Origin: JALYZC01 sp963725645
GTDB taxonomy: Bacteria; Actinomycetota; Thermoleophilia; Solirubrobacterales; Solirubrobacteraceae
Assembly: GCA_963725645.1 (NCBI GenBank)
Contig: CAVRZD010000006.1
Coordinates: forward strand, 806,001-870,000
Length of the DNA stretch: 64,000 nt
Direction: 5' to 3'
Shown here: in pieces, positions 15,861 through 25,039 of the stretch
How positions within the stretch are numbered: the first letter of the stretch is position 1
How the letters are laid out: the number at the start of each line of letters is the position of its first letter
The notes under the pieces: generated by a model
The model's database searches: none
What the model was told of the DNA's origin: nothing
Seen by the model: the letters and a program-made list of their open reading frames with translations, nothing else
Translations under genes and position numbers: made by a program

Positions 15861-16936
15861 TCGTGCGGCCCTCGCTCTTCCTCGGCCGCGGCCTTCTCGA
15901 GCGGCTCGTCCTCGACGCCGGTGACGTACAGGTTGAGCTCCATCCGCTGGTCCCTGTCCTCGATCGCGTCGAAGATCCGCCGCAGGCCCTTGTACTCCTT
16001 GCGATGGGGGTGCAGCAGCGCCTTCGTCGGCGTGACCTTGCGGCGCAGCAACGCGGTCGTGATGACCGGCAGCGAGTCGACCAGCTCGGGCACGGCGCGC
16101 GGGTGGAACTTGCCGCCGTAGGAGTCGGGCAACAGGTCGGCCTCGTGCAGCAGCCCGTTCTTGCGGATGTTCTTGACGAACGCGGTCTCGTGGCGATGGC
16201 CGTTGTTGCGGTCGTCGATGTCCTCGTCGGAGCCCGCGATCCGCCGCAGGCGCATGATCTGGCTCATCGGCGCCACGCCCTTCGGGCACGCCTCGATGCA
16301 GTTGAAGCAGTGGGTGCAGTCGTAGATGCCGTGCGGGTCCTCGGATAGGTCATGGAGGCGTTCGTGCCGGGCTCCGTCGCGCGGGTCGCCGACGAAGCGG
16401 TAGGCCTTGGCCAGCGCGGCCGGGCCGACGAACAGCGGGTCGACCTCCATCGAGAGGCAGTCCGACACGCAGGCGCCGCACTGGATGCAGGCCATCGACT
16501 GCGTGACGTCGACCATCGCCTCGTGGGGCACGATGTACTCGCGCTCGGGCGGGTCGCCCGCGGGCAGCAGCCACGGCGTGACGCGCTGGATCTTCTTCCA
16601 GTGGACCGCGTCCATGTCCACGATCAGGTCCTTGAGGACGGGCATGTTGCCCATGGGCTCGACCGTGATCGGCTCCTCGCCGTCGCCGGCCACGTGCTCG
16701 AGGTGGGTGTTGCAGGCCAGCCCCGGCTTGCCGTTGATCCGCACGCCGCATGAGCCACAGATCGCCGCGCGGCACGAGCAGCGGATGCCGATCGAGCCGT
16801 CCTGGTCGGCGCGCGCCGTGAGGATCGCCTCGAGCACCGAGCGGTGCCCCTCGAGGTTGACCGTGTACTCCTGCCAGAACGCGGCCTCCCCGGACTCCGG
16901 GAGGTAGCGGCGGATCTTCAGCGTGAAATCGGGCAT
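15857..16936 (-). CDS. sdhB: Succinate dehydrogenase/fumarate reductase iron-sulfur subunit
   Basis: Predicted protein of 359 residues, about 110 longer than usual SdhB. The N-terminal ferredoxin domain binds [2Fe-2S] through CSCRAAICGSC and the later GLAC. The C-terminal ferredoxin part has CIQCGACVSDC and CTHCFNCIEACPKG for the [4Fe-4S] and [3Fe-4S] centres. The extra C-terminus (from about residue 250) has no recognisable cofactor motif and may dock SdhE. It follows sdhA by about 20 bases and overlaps sdhE, giving the order A-B-E. Electrons pass from FAD in SdhA through this subunit to SdhE. Confidence 0.93.
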   Translation of the reverse strand: MPDFTLKIRRYLPESGEAAFWQEYTVNLEGHRSVLEAILTARADQDGSIGIRCSCRAAICGSCGVRINGKPGLACNTHLEHVAGDGEEPITVEPMGNMPVLKDLIVDMDAVHWKKIQRVTPWLLPAGDPPEREYIVPHEAMVDVTQSMACIQCGACVSDCLSMEVDPLFVGPAALAKAYRFVGDPRDGARHERLHDLSEDPHGIYDCTHCFNCIEACPKGVAPMSQIMRLRRIAGSDEDIDDRNNGHRHETAFVKNIRKNGLLHEADLLPDSYGGKFHPRAVPELVDSLPVITTALLRRKVTPTKALLHPHRKEYKGLRRIFDAIEDRDQRMELNLYVTGVEDEPLEKAAAEEERGPHE

Positions 16937-16955
16937 CTCGAAGGGGCGGCGGAGC

Positions 16956-18647
16956 CTAGTAGGTCCGCACCTCGGGCTCCCATTGGGTGATCGTGACCTC
17001 GCTGTAGCCGATCTCGGGCCGATCGCCGTCCTTCGAGACGGTGATGTGTCTGAGCCACTCCTCGTCGTTGCGCTCGGGGAAGTCGGTCCGGAACTGGGCG
17101 CCGCGGGACTCCTTGCGCTCGAGCGCCCCGAGCAACATCGCCTCGGCGCAGTCGAGCATGTAGCCCAGCTCGATCGCGCCCAGCACGTCCTGGTTGAAGA
17201 CGGTGCCACGGTCGTCGATCTAGGCCGTCCCCTCCTCCTCCTTGAGGCGGTGCACGATCTCCAGGCACGTTGCCAGCCCCGCCTCGTCGCGGAAGACGGC
17301 GCAGTACTGGTTCATGGCGGTGCCGAGCTCCTCCTTGATCTCGGAGATGCGCCGGCCGCCGTGCTCGCGCGAGATGATCGAGTCGATCCAGGCCCGCTCG
17401 TCGGCGATGCGGGCGTCGTCGGCGGTGGGCAGCGGGACCTGGCGCGCTCGGTTGGCGGCGTGCTCGCCCGCGCGGCGGCCGAAGATGAGGGTGTCCAGGA
17501 GGGAGTTCGCGCCCAGCCGGTTGCCGCCGTGAACGGACACGCAGGCGACCTCGCCGGCGGCGTACAGCCCGGGCAGCGGCGTCCGGCCCCAGATGTCGGT
17601 CTTGACGCCGCCCATCATGTAGTGCATCCCGGGGCGGATCGGGATCGGCTCCTGGGTGATGTCCACGCCCGCGAAGTCGCGGCCGATGTTGACGATCTCG
17701 CGCAGCGCCTCGAGGATGCGCTTGCGGGGGACGAGCGTCACGTCGAGGTAGAGGACTTGGCCATCGGGCCCCACGCCGCGGCCCTCGTTGATCTCGGTCT
17801 GCTCGGCGCGCGAGACGACGTCGCGGGACGCGAGCTCGAGCTTGTTGGGCGCGTAGCGCTCCATGAAGCGCTCACCGTCCTTGTTGAACAGCTGCGCGCC
17901 CTCGCCGCGGGCGCCCTCGGTGATCAGGAACCCGTGCCCGGCGAGCGTCGTGGGGTGGTACTGGACCATCTCCATGTCCATCAGCGGCGCGCCGATGCGG
18001 TACGACTGCGCCATCCCGTCGCCGGTGCAGATGAGCGCGTTCGTCGTCGGCTTGAACGCCTGGCCCGCGCCGCCGGAGGCCAGGATCACCGACTTCGCGT
18101 TGAACGCCTCCAGCCGGCCGTCGCGGATGTTGCGGGCGATCGCGCCCGTGCACGCCCCCTCGTCGTCCTGCAGGAGCGACGTGACGAACCACTCCTCGTA
18201 GCGGTCGACCCGCTCGTGGTACTTCATGAGCTGCTCGTAGAGCACGTGCAGCAGGGCTTGGCCGGTGATGTCGGCGACGTAGTACGTGCGCGCGGCCGAT
18301 GCGCCGCCGAAGGCGCGCGTGCCGAGGTGCCCGGTCGCGTCGCGGTGGAAGGTGACGCCGAGGTGCTCGAGGTGGAGGATCTCGTCGGGCGCCTCGCGGC
18401 ACATGATCTCGATCGCGTCCTGGTCGCCGAGGTAGTCGGAGCCCTTGACGGTGTCGTAGGCGTGGGACTCCCAGCTGTCCCCGGGGTTGAGCGCCGCGTT
18501 GATGCCGCCCGCCGCCGCGTTGGAGTGCGAGCGGACGGGGTGGACCTTGCTCATGATCCCGACGGACGCGCCGGCGTCGGCGGCCGCGAGGGCCGCGCGC
18601 TGGCCGGCCAGGCCGGCACCGATGATCAGGACGTCGTGGCTGGGCAT
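16956..18647 (-). CDS. sdhA: Succinate dehydrogenase/fumarate reductase flavoprotein, interrupted by in-frame TAG
   Basis: Starting at ATG 18647 the frame is open for 475 codons, then meets TAG at 17220-17222, and continues in the same frame for 87 more codons to a second TAG at 16956. The full product would be about 563 residues, the normal size. The FAD site is GAGLAGQRAALAAADAG, the FAD-linking histidine is in RSHSNAAAGGIN, and the active site includes QYHPTTLAGHGFLITEGARG and GGNRLGANSLLDTLIFGRRAG. The part beyond the stop (IDDRGTVFNQDVLGAIELG, ERKESRGAQFR, DFPERND) is well conserved in the family. The stop is likely a base error, but a truly truncated SdhA cannot be excluded. Confidence 0.88.
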
Positions 18648-18694
18648 TGCGGGCGCGGATCCTATTCGATGATCCGCCGCCATCCCTGCCGGCG

Positions 18695-19873
18695 TCAGGA
18701 CGCCGGCGCCTGCGGCGCAACCGCCGACTGCAACGCCCGCCGGACCTGCTCGATCGTGACGACGCCACGTAGGACCCCGCCCGGATCCACGGCCATCAGC
18801 GCGCCGTGGCGGCGCAGTGGCTCCGAGCCCAGCAGCGCCTCGAGCGAGTCGTCCGACCCGATCCGCCAGTCGCCGTCGTCGGTGTCCATCAGCTCGTGGA
18901 CCGTCCGCGCCCCGTCGCCGGAGTGCACGGCGCCCTCGACGCGTTCCTGGCGGATGATGCCGACGAACCGGTGGGTCGCGTCGACGACCGGGAACCACGA
19001 CCAACGGTAGCGGTGGAAGAACTCGTCCAGCGCCCGCTCGGCGTCGAGCTCCGCGGGGGCGGCGACGGGCTCGCGGTCCATGATGTCCTCCACCTTCACG
19101 TCGCCGAGGCGCTCGGCGAACGCCGTCTGCATGACCGCGCCGCGGGCCGCCTGGCCGAGGAACAGGCCCAGCACGACGTACCAGAGCGGCCACAGCGTCT
19201 GGAAGGCGATGATCTGGAACAGGCCGCCGCAGATCAGCAGGACGGAGAAGCCTTGGCCCAGGCCCGCGGCGATCTTCGTCGCCCGCAGCCGGTCACCGGT
19301 CACGCGCCACGCGATCGCCCGCGCGATCCGCCCGCCGTCCATCGGGAAGGCGGGGATCAGGTTGAAGACGAACACGAACGCGTTGATGCTGGCGAGCCAC
19401 CCCAGGAGCACCAGCGCGGGCGTCACGCCGTTGGCGTGGCGGAGCGTGGCCGCGTCCACGAACGTGTCCCAGCCGGCCGCCGCCGTGCCGATCCCGACGC
19501 ACACCGCGACCACGGCGAGGGTGACGAGCGGCCCCGCCACGGCGACCTTGAACTCGGCTCCGGGCGACTCGGTGTCCTTGGACATCTTCGCGATGCCGCC
19601 GAAGAACCACAGGTCGATGCCGAGGATCTCGATGCCCAGCCGGCGCGCCACGACCGCGTGCCCGAGCTCGTGCAGGATCAGCGAGACGAAGAACAGCAGC
19701 GCGGCGGCGACCGCGGTGCCGTAGGCGACCGTGTCGGTCGAGTCCAGCGTCGTGCGGAACGAGCCGGACAGGATGAAGATGAAGAAGAAGAGGACGATGA
19801 ACCAGCTGACGTCCACCCCGATGCGGATGCCGAAGACGCGCGCGAGCTGGATCGAGCCGGTTCGTCCGAACAT
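18695..19873 (-). CDS. M50 site-2 protease with CBS domains
   Basis: Predicted protein of 392 residues. The zinc protease site is HELGH (residues about 68-72) in the third helix, with the second metal ligand in NLIPAFPMDGGR. About six hydrophobic helices precede a cytoplasmic C-terminus from residue 255 containing a CBS pair (VKVEDIMDREPVAAPAELD and the later DTDDGDWRIGSDDSLEALL). This is the rhomboid-unrelated intramembrane protease group IV (SpoIVFB-like, CBS-containing), which cuts membrane-bound regulators. Its substrate is unknown. CBS domains suggest control by a nucleotide ligand. Confidence 0.92.
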   Translation of the reverse strand: MFGRTGSIQLARVFGIRIGVDVSWFIVLFFFIFILSGSFRTTLDSTDTVAYGTAVAAALLFFVSLILHELGHAVVARRLGIEILGIDLWFFGGIAKMSKDTESPGAEFKVAVAGPLVTLAVVAVCVGIGTAAAGWDTFVDAATLRHANGVTPALVLLGWLASINAFVFVFNLIPAFPMDGGRIARAIAWRVTGDRLRATKIAAGLGQGFSVLLICGGLFQIIAFQTLWPLWYVVLGLFLGQAARGAVMQTAFAERLGDVKVEDIMDREPVAAPAELDAERALDEFFHRYRWSWFPVVDATHRFVGIIRQERVEGAVHSGDGARTVHELMDTDDGDWRIGSDDSLEALLGSEPLRRHGALMAVDPGGVLRGVVTIEQVRRALQSAVAPQAPAS

Positions 19874-19925
19874 CGTGTGAATGGTCGCACAGCGCGTCGA
19901 GCGCGCCGCGGCGCCGCGGGGGTCG

Positions 19926-21587
19926 CTAGACCTGCGGCAGGTGGCGGTCGATGATCGCCCCGAACTCGGTGTCGGCCGGCAGCGTGCCGAAGGCGAGGCC
20001 GCGGTCGCCGGCGAGCCGTGAGGCGGCGAAGGCGTCGGCGACCGCCGGCGGCGCGTGCCGCACGAGCAACGAGCCCTGCAGCGCGAGAGCCATCTTCTCG
20101 ACGACGCGCCGGGCCCGCGTCTCGATCCCGTCGAGGTCCGCGAACTCCTCGCGCAGCTCGGCGGCGAACACCTCCAGGCGCGGCTCGGACCCGCCGGCGA
20201 GCTCGATCTCGGCGAAGAACGCCTCGAGCGAGGCGGGGCTGCGGGCGAGCGCGCGCAGCACGTCGAGGCACTGGACGTTGCCCGAGCCCTCCCAGATCGA
20301 GTTCAGCGGCACCTCGCGGTAGAGCACGGCATGCCCGACTCCTCGACGTAGCCGTTGCCGCCGAGGCACTCGAGCGCCTCGCCGGCCACGACGGGCGCGC
20401 GCTTGCAGACCCAGTACTTGCTGACGGCGGTGGCGAGGCGCTTGAACAGCTCCTCCTGCTCGTCGTCCTCGGGGTTGTCGAAGGCGCGCGCGAGGCGCAT
20501 CGCCGTGACGGTCGCCGCCTCGGACTCGATGCAGAGGTCGGCGAGCACGTTGCGCATCAGCGGCTGGTCGATCAGCGTGTTGCCGAAGGCGGCGCGGTGG
20601 GCGCGTGTGCCAGGTCGCCTGCTCGACGGCCGCGCGCATGCCGCTGGCGCTGCCGAGCACGCAGTCCAGGCGCGTGTGGTTGACCATCTCGATGATCGTC
20701 GGGACGCCGCGGCCCTCCTCGCCGAGCATACGGCGCCCAGGTCGCCGTCGAACTCGACCTCGCTCGAGGCGTTGGAGCGGTTGCCGAGCTTGTCCTTCAG
20801 GCGCTGGAGGCGGAACACGTTGCGCTCGCCGTCGGGCGTGAAGCGGGGGACGGCGAAGCACGAGAGGCCGCCGTCGGCCTGCGCGAGGACGAGGAACACG
20901 TCGCACATCGGCGCCGAGCAGAACCACTTGTGCCCGGTGATCTCGTACTCGGCGGCCGGGCCGCCGCCGTTCACGGGCCGCGCGGTGCTGGTGTTCGCGC
21001 GCACGTCGGAGCCGCCCTGCTTCTCGGTCATCGCCATGCCGCACAGCGCGCCGTCCTTCTCCGGCGTCGCGACGAAACGGCGGTCGTACTGCAGCGAGGT
21101 CAGGCGCGGCTCCCACTCCTCGGCGACCTCGGGCTGAGCCCGCAGGGCGGGCACGGCCGCGTAGGTCATCGAGATCGGGCAGCCGACGCCGGCCTCGGGC
21201 AACAGCGTACATCAGCGCCGCGCGCGCCACGTGCGCGCCGGGCTGCGGCTCGCGCCAGGGCAGCGCGTGCACGCCGGCCTCCACGCACGCGCCGAGCAGC
21301 TCGTGCCAGGCCGGGTGGAACTCGACCTCGTCGATGCGGTGGCCGTAGCGGTCGTGGGTGCGCAGCTTCGGCGGGTTCTCGTTCGCCTGGCGGGCGCGCG
21401 CCTGCCACTCGGGGTCGCCGCGCAGCGCCCCGAAGGCGGCGACGCGCTCGCGCGCCCACTCCGCCCCCTCGCGATCGAGCGCCTCGGCCAGCGGCCGGTT
21501 GGACAGCAGCGCGTTGTGGCCCTCGAGCGGCGGGACCTGGTTGACGACGTCGTGCGTGGCTTTGGGGCGAGGCGGCGCGATGGACAT
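19926..21587 (-). CDS. aidB: AidB-like acyl-CoA dehydrogenase family protein, frame-disrupted
   Basis: Four single-base shifts are needed: extra base near 21204, missing base near 20730, extra near 20603, missing near 20327. They cancel, leaving a 553-residue protein. The N-terminus THDVVNQVPPLEGHNAL matches AidB closely. Later segments are ISMTYAAVPAL, MTEKQGGSDVRANTSTA (FAD contact), ITGHKWFCSAPMCD, LGEEGRGVPTIIEMV and LGGNGYVEESGMPVLYREVP. AidB is a DNA-binding flavoprotein linked to alkylation response in Escherichia coli, with weak isovaleryl-CoA dehydrogenase activity. Four shifts in an otherwise well-conserved protein argue for base-calling error rather than decay. Confidence 0.82.
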   Translation of the reverse strand: MSIAPPRPKATHDVVNQVPPLEGHNALLSNRPLAEALDREGAEWARERVAAFGALRGDPEWQARARQANENPPKLRTHDRYGHRIDEVEFHPAWHELLGACVEAGVHALPWREPQPGAHVARAALMYAVARGRRRLPDLDDLRGRARPAGSARGRRGVGAAPDLAAVRPPFRRDAGEGRRAVRHGDDREAGRLRRAREHQHRAARERRRPGRRVRDHRAQVVLLGADVRRVPRPRAGRRRPLVLRRPPLHARRRAQRVPPPAPEGQARQPLQRLERGRVRRRPGRRMLGEEGRGVPTIIEMVNHTRLDCVLGSASGMRAAVEQATWHTRPPRRLRQHADRPAADAQRARRPLHRVRGGDRHGDAPRARLRQPRGRRAGGAVQAPRHRRQQVLGLQARARRGRRGARVPRRQRLRRGVGHAVLYREVPLNSIWEGSGNVQCLDVLRALARSPASLEAFFAEIELAGGSEPRLEVFAAELREEFADLDGIETRARRVVEKMALALQGSLLVRHAPPAVADAFAASRLAGDRGLAFGTLPADTEFGAIIDRHLPQV

Positions 21588-21664
21588 GGCTTGAAGGCTA
21601 GTGGGCCCGGGGGCGCGAGCGGGTATAGCATCGCGCGCCCCCTTCCGGAAAGGAACTCGCGACG

Positions 21665-22748
21665 ATGGCCCACGAAGTCACCTTGATCCCCGGCGACGGC
21701 ACCGGCCCCGAGCTGATCGAGGCGACGCGGCGCGTGCTCGAGGCGACGGGAGTCGGCTTCGAATGGGACGAGCAGCCCGCCGGCGAGGACGTCTACGCCG
21801 CGGAGGGGACGCCGTTCCCCGACCGCACGATGGACTCGATCAAGCGCACGAAGGTCGGGATCAAGGGGCCGACGACCACGCCCGTCGGGGCGGGCTTCCG
21901 GTCCGTGAACGTGTTGCTGCGCACGGCGCTCGACCTGTACGCCTGCATCCGCCCCTGCAAGGCGTACGCGGGCGTGCGCACGCGCTTCCCCGAGATCGAC
22001 ATCGTGATCGTCCGGGAGAACACCGAGGACCTCTACGCGGGCATCGAGTACGAGGTGGACTCCGACGATGCGAAGGACCTGATCCGCTTCATCTCCGAGC
22101 TCGACGGCTCGGAGATTCGCGAGCACTCCGGCATCTCGATCAAGCCCATCTCGGTGTTCGGCTCCGAGCGCATCGTGCGCGCGGCCTTCGACTACGCCAA
22201 GGACAACGGGCGCGGTCGGGTGACCGCGGCGCACAAGGCGAACATCATGAAGTTCTCCGACGGGCTGTTCCTGGACGTCGCGCGCCGGGTCGCGCAGGAC
22301 TACCCCGACATCGAGTTCGAGGACCGGATCATCGACAACCTCTGCAACCAGCTCGTCTCGCGGCCGGAGGAGTACGACGTGATCGTGCTGCCCAACCTGT
22401 ACGGCGACATCGTGTCGGACCTCGGCGCCGGCATGATCGGCGGCCTCGGCCTGGCGCCGGGCGGCAACATCGGCACGGAGGCCGCGATGTTCGAGGCCAC
22501 GCACGGCTCCGCGCCGAAGTACAAGGGGCAGAACAAGGTGAACCCGACGGCGCTGATGCTGTCGGGAGTACTCATGCTCTCGCCACCTGGACGAGTCCCA
22601 GGCCGCCGACCGCATGGAGACCGCCATCGCCGAGGTGATCCGCAAGGGGGAGAAGGTCACCTACGACCTCAAGCCGACGCGAGACGATCCCACCGCCGTC
22701 GGCACATCCGAATTCGCAGACGCCGTGATCGAGGAGATGAACCAGTGA
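21665..22748 (+). CDS. icd: Isocitrate dehydrogenase family protein, one frameshift
   Basis: Corrected for one extra T near 22580, it encodes 360 residues. It is a beta-decarboxylating dehydrogenase: VTLIPGDGTGPELIEATR at the N-terminus, VNVLLRTALDLYACIRPCK, VIVRENTEDLYAGIEYE, YGDIVSDLGAGMIGGLGLAPGGNIG, and the NAD-type cofactor segment FEATHGSAPKYKGQNKVNPTA. These favour the NAD-linked mitochondrial-like isocitrate dehydrogenase over isopropylmalate dehydrogenase. After the shift the frame gives HLDESQAADRMETAIAEVI and TSEFADAVIEEMNQ. Its TGA overlaps the GTG start of mdh, so the two TCA enzymes are coupled. Confidence 0.88.
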
Positions 22749-23738
22749 ACGCCATGCGCACCGTCACCGTGACCGTAACCGGCGCCGCCGGCCAGATCGG
22801 CTACGCGCTGCTCCCGCGCATCGCCAGCGGCAACATGCTCGGCGAGGACACGCTCGTGGAGCTGCGCCTGCTGGAGATCCCGCAGGCCATGGGGGCGCTC
22901 GAGGGCGTCGTGATGGAGATCGAGGACAGCGCCTTCCCGCTGCGTGGCCGGCGTCGAGATCACCGACGACCCGAACGTCGCCTTCGACGGCGTGAACATC
23001 GCCATGCTCGTCGGGTCCCGCCCGCGAACGAAGGGAATGGAGCGCTCCGAGCTGCTCGAGGCCAACGGCGCCATCTTCACGGTGCAGGGGAAGGCGCTGA
23101 GCGACAACGCCGCCGACGACGTGAAGGTGCTGGTCGTGGGCAACCCCGCCAACACCAACTGCCTGATCGCGATGAACAACGCGCCCGACATCCCGCGCGA
23201 GCGCTTCACGGCCATGATGCGCCTCGACCACAACCGGGCCAAGGCCCAGCTCGCGAAGAAGGCCGGCGCCCACGTCCGCGACGTCCAGCGGATGACGATC
23301 TGGGGCAACCACTCGGCCACGCAGTACCCCGACATCACCCACGCACTGGTCGGTGGCCGGCCCGCGCCGGAGGTGGTTGACGACCGCCAGTGGCTGGTGG
23401 ACGACTTCATCCCCACGGTCCAGAAGCGCGGCGCCGCGGTCATCGAGGCGCGCGGCGCGTCCAGCGCGAAGTCCGCCGCCGACGCCGCCGTCGACCACGT
23501 GCACGATTGGGTGCGCGGGACGCCGGAGGGCGACTGGGTCTCGATGGCCGTCTGCTCGGACGGCTCCTACGACGTCGAGGAGGGCCTGCTGTCCGGCTTC
23601 CCGTGCACCTGCTCGGGCGGCGAGTGGTCGATCGTCGACGGGCTCGACATCGACGACTTCTCGCGCGAGCGGATCGACGCCACCGTGAACGAGCTCAAGG
23701 ACGAGCGCGACACGGTGAACCGCCTGGCGCTGATCTGA
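22745..23738 (+). CDS. mdh: Malate dehydrogenase (NAD-linked, cytosolic type), one frameshift
   Basis: The start may be GTG 22745, overlapping the icd stop, or ATG 22754. One extra G near 22944 must be removed to give about 330 residues. The cofactor loop is TGAAGQIGYALLPRIASGNMLG, followed by VVMEIEDSAFPL. After the shift come DVKVLVVGNPANTNC, MMRLDHNRAKAQLA and the catalytic TIWGNHSATQYPD with the active-site histidine. This is the MDH type 1 group related to cytosolic eukaryotic enzymes. It interconverts malate and oxaloacetate. Together with icd and the nearby sdhABE genes it makes a TCA-cycle neighbourhood. Confidence 0.9.
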
Positions 23739-23853
23739 TCATCCCGCATCAAGGCGACCGATCCCTACCTGAACCGCTGGCACCGGCGCGGAATACCACG
23801 TAGGCGGAGCCGCACCCCGCGCCGATGACCGAACGGCGCCGGGGGGCGATGCT

Positions 23854-23865
23854 GTTCACGTGAAC
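23854..23865. repeat. 12-base perfect palindrome GTTCACGTGAAC
   Basis: The sequence GTTCACGTGAAC is its own reverse complement and lies across the start of the small ORF at 23860. It may be an operator for a dimeric regulator. No second copy was noticed in the window, so its role remains open. Confidence 0.4.
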
Positions 23866-24081
23866 GTGGTTGCCACCAGCCGCAGTGTCTCCGCCACTGG
23901 CGACGACGAGCTCACCGACGCCCAACGTGCCTTCGCGCACATCCACCGGGCGACGCCCGGGTTGCGGTCCGAGGTCGGGGATGCCGTGTTCCTGTACGAA
24001 CGCGGCGCACGGAGAACGAACCGCTGGCTGGTCAGCAACGCCGGACGCGTCCTCGACAGCGCGTCGTTCCGAAACCACTGA
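23860..24081 (+). CDS. Small hypothetical protein (73 residues)
   Basis: A short ORF from GTG 23860 encodes a hydrophilic protein with a middle AFAHIHRATPGLRSEVGDAVFLYERG. No known domain or motif is recognised, and no close ribosome-binding site is present apart from a run of G at 23841-23846. The perfect 12-base palindrome GTTCACGTGAAC (23854-23865) covers its start codon, so the region could instead be a regulatory site. The upstream 120 bases carry nothing I recognise. I treat coding as only modestly supported. Confidence 0.4.
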   Translation: MNVVATSRSVSATGDDELTDAQRAFAHIHRATPGLRSEVGDAVFLYERGARRTNRWLVSNAGRVLDSASFRNH

Positions 24082-24096
24082 CGCGGGCGCGACCGG

Positions 24097-24459
24097 TTAG
24101 ACCGGGTACCAGCCCTTGTCCTTCTTGCGCACCTTCCTGTCGGCCTCGAGCTGCGGCATCACCCGGTAGAGGTAGTTCTGCTTGATCCCCATCTTGTCCG
24201 CCAGCTCGCGGATGGTGATCCCGGGGTTGTCGGCGACGAGCTTCTGCGCCTGCGCCGCGCGGCCGCCGCTGCCGCGCCGGCGCCCCCGCTTGCGGGCCGT
24301 CCCGGCGCCGCTTCCGCGCGGGCGGCCCGGGCCGCGGCGGCGGCCGGGGCGCGCACGGCCGAGCGCCGCCGCGGCGGCCTCGAGGCGCTTGATCTCCTGG
24401 CGTAGGTGGGCCAGCTGCTCATCGATGGCCTTGCGCGCGGTGTCGACGTAATCTGGCAA
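24097..24459 (-). CDS. Small DNA-binding protein with AT-hook-like linker and winged helix
   Basis: Predicted protein of 120 residues from a TTG start, chosen because GGAGGG lies about 8 bases upstream of it; the ATG in another frame is only 1 base from that site. Residues 1-35 form an amphipathic helix (ARKAIDEQLAHLRQEIKRLEAAA). Residues 36-70 are a basic Gly/Arg/Pro stretch that includes RRGPGRPRGSG, a classic AT-hook core. The C-terminal 50 residues look like a winged helix: NPGITIRELADKMGIKQNYLYRVMPQLEADRKVRKK. Such small proteins are seen in Thermoleophilia; function is probably nucleoid-associated or regulatory. A repeat upstream may be its own operator. Confidence 0.8.
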   Translation of the reverse strand: MPDYVDTARKAIDEQLAHLRQEIKRLEAAAAALGRARPGRRRGPGRPRGSGAGTARKRGRRRGSGGRAAQAQKLVADNPGITIRELADKMGIKQNYLYRVMPQLEADRKVRKKDKGWYPV

Positions 24460-24478
24460 AGTGACATCCCTCCGACGT

Positions 24479-24508
24479 GGTTAATCGGTTAACGCCGGAT
24501 TCACTATA
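24479..24508 (-). promoter_or_regulatory. Promoter with tandem GGTTAA repeats before the AT-hook protein
   Basis: On the minus strand, TATAGT (plus positions 24503-24508) resembles a -10 element. Between it and the ribosome-binding site, plus-strand GGTTAATCGGTTAACG (24479-24494) holds two GGTTAA units 8 bases apart, and GTTAAC is itself a palindrome. Placement just after the presumed transcription start is typical of an autorepression operator. No convincing -35 was found. Confidence 0.4.
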
Positions 24509-24589
24509 CGCGGGATCACCGCCCGGCGAGCGTGCGCGCGATCACGAGCTCGAGCCGTGGGACGTCGATCCAGAACCGCGGGCGCGGCG

Positions 24590-25039
24590 CTAGGCGTCCT
24601 CGACCAGCGCCTTGAGGCGGCGCAGCGTCCGGTCGGCCTCGCGCTGGGGCACGCCGCCCATCAGCACGCGGTTGGCGGCGGCGCCGATCGGCCCCAGCGG
24701 GGGCTTGAACTCGTTGGCGTACTCGAACCGGGTGCCGCCGTTGCCGTCAGGATGGAGGACGTAGCTCGTGTGGGCCCGGGCGCGGGCCGGGCCGCGCCCC
24801 TCCCAGACCGCGCGCTCCGGGCGCTTGGCCTGCTCCACCGTCCAGTGGACCTTGATCGAGACGCCGCGCAGGTGCAGTGTCTGCTCGAGCGTCGAGCCGT
24901 TCTTCAACGGCGCCTTGGACGCCCGGCCGAGCTTGCGGTGGATCGTCACCCAGTCCTTCAGGCGCTCCGGGTCCATCACGACCTCCCACACCTTCTCGGG
25001 CGGGGCGTCGATGTCGATCGCGGCGGTGACGCGCTTCAT
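24590..25039 (-). CDS. SRPBCC (START/Bet v1-like) ligand-binding protein
   Basis: Predicted protein of 149 residues. It opens with VTAAIDIDAPPEKVWEVVMDPERLKDW, the common polyketide-cyclase/SRPBCC beginning, and has a final long helix ADRTLRRLKALVEDA. These proteins form a cavity that binds a hydrophobic ligand. The ATG overlaps the stop of the NAD(P)-binding protein upstream (ATGA), making it the last gene of the lut operon transcript. A role in lipid or quinone handling is conjecture. Confidence 0.85.
   Translation of the reverse strand: MKRVTAAIDIDAPPEKVWEVVMDPERLKDWVTIHRKLGRASKAPLKNGSTLEQTLHLRGVSIKVHWTVEQAKRPERAVWEGRGPARARAHTSYVLHPDGNGGTRFEYANEFKPPLGPIGAAANRVLMGGVPQREADRTLRRLKALVEDA

Noticed and set aside
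16956..17186. Separate 76-residue gene after sdhA
   Set aside because: It is in the same frame as sdhA and matches the conserved SdhA C-terminus, so I treat it as the end of sdhA after an in-frame stop.
24159..24467. ATG-initiated ORF starting MSLCQITST
   Set aside because: It is out of frame with the winged-helix protein, its ATG lies too close to the ribosome-binding site, and its product is Arg/Ala/Ser-rich without domains.
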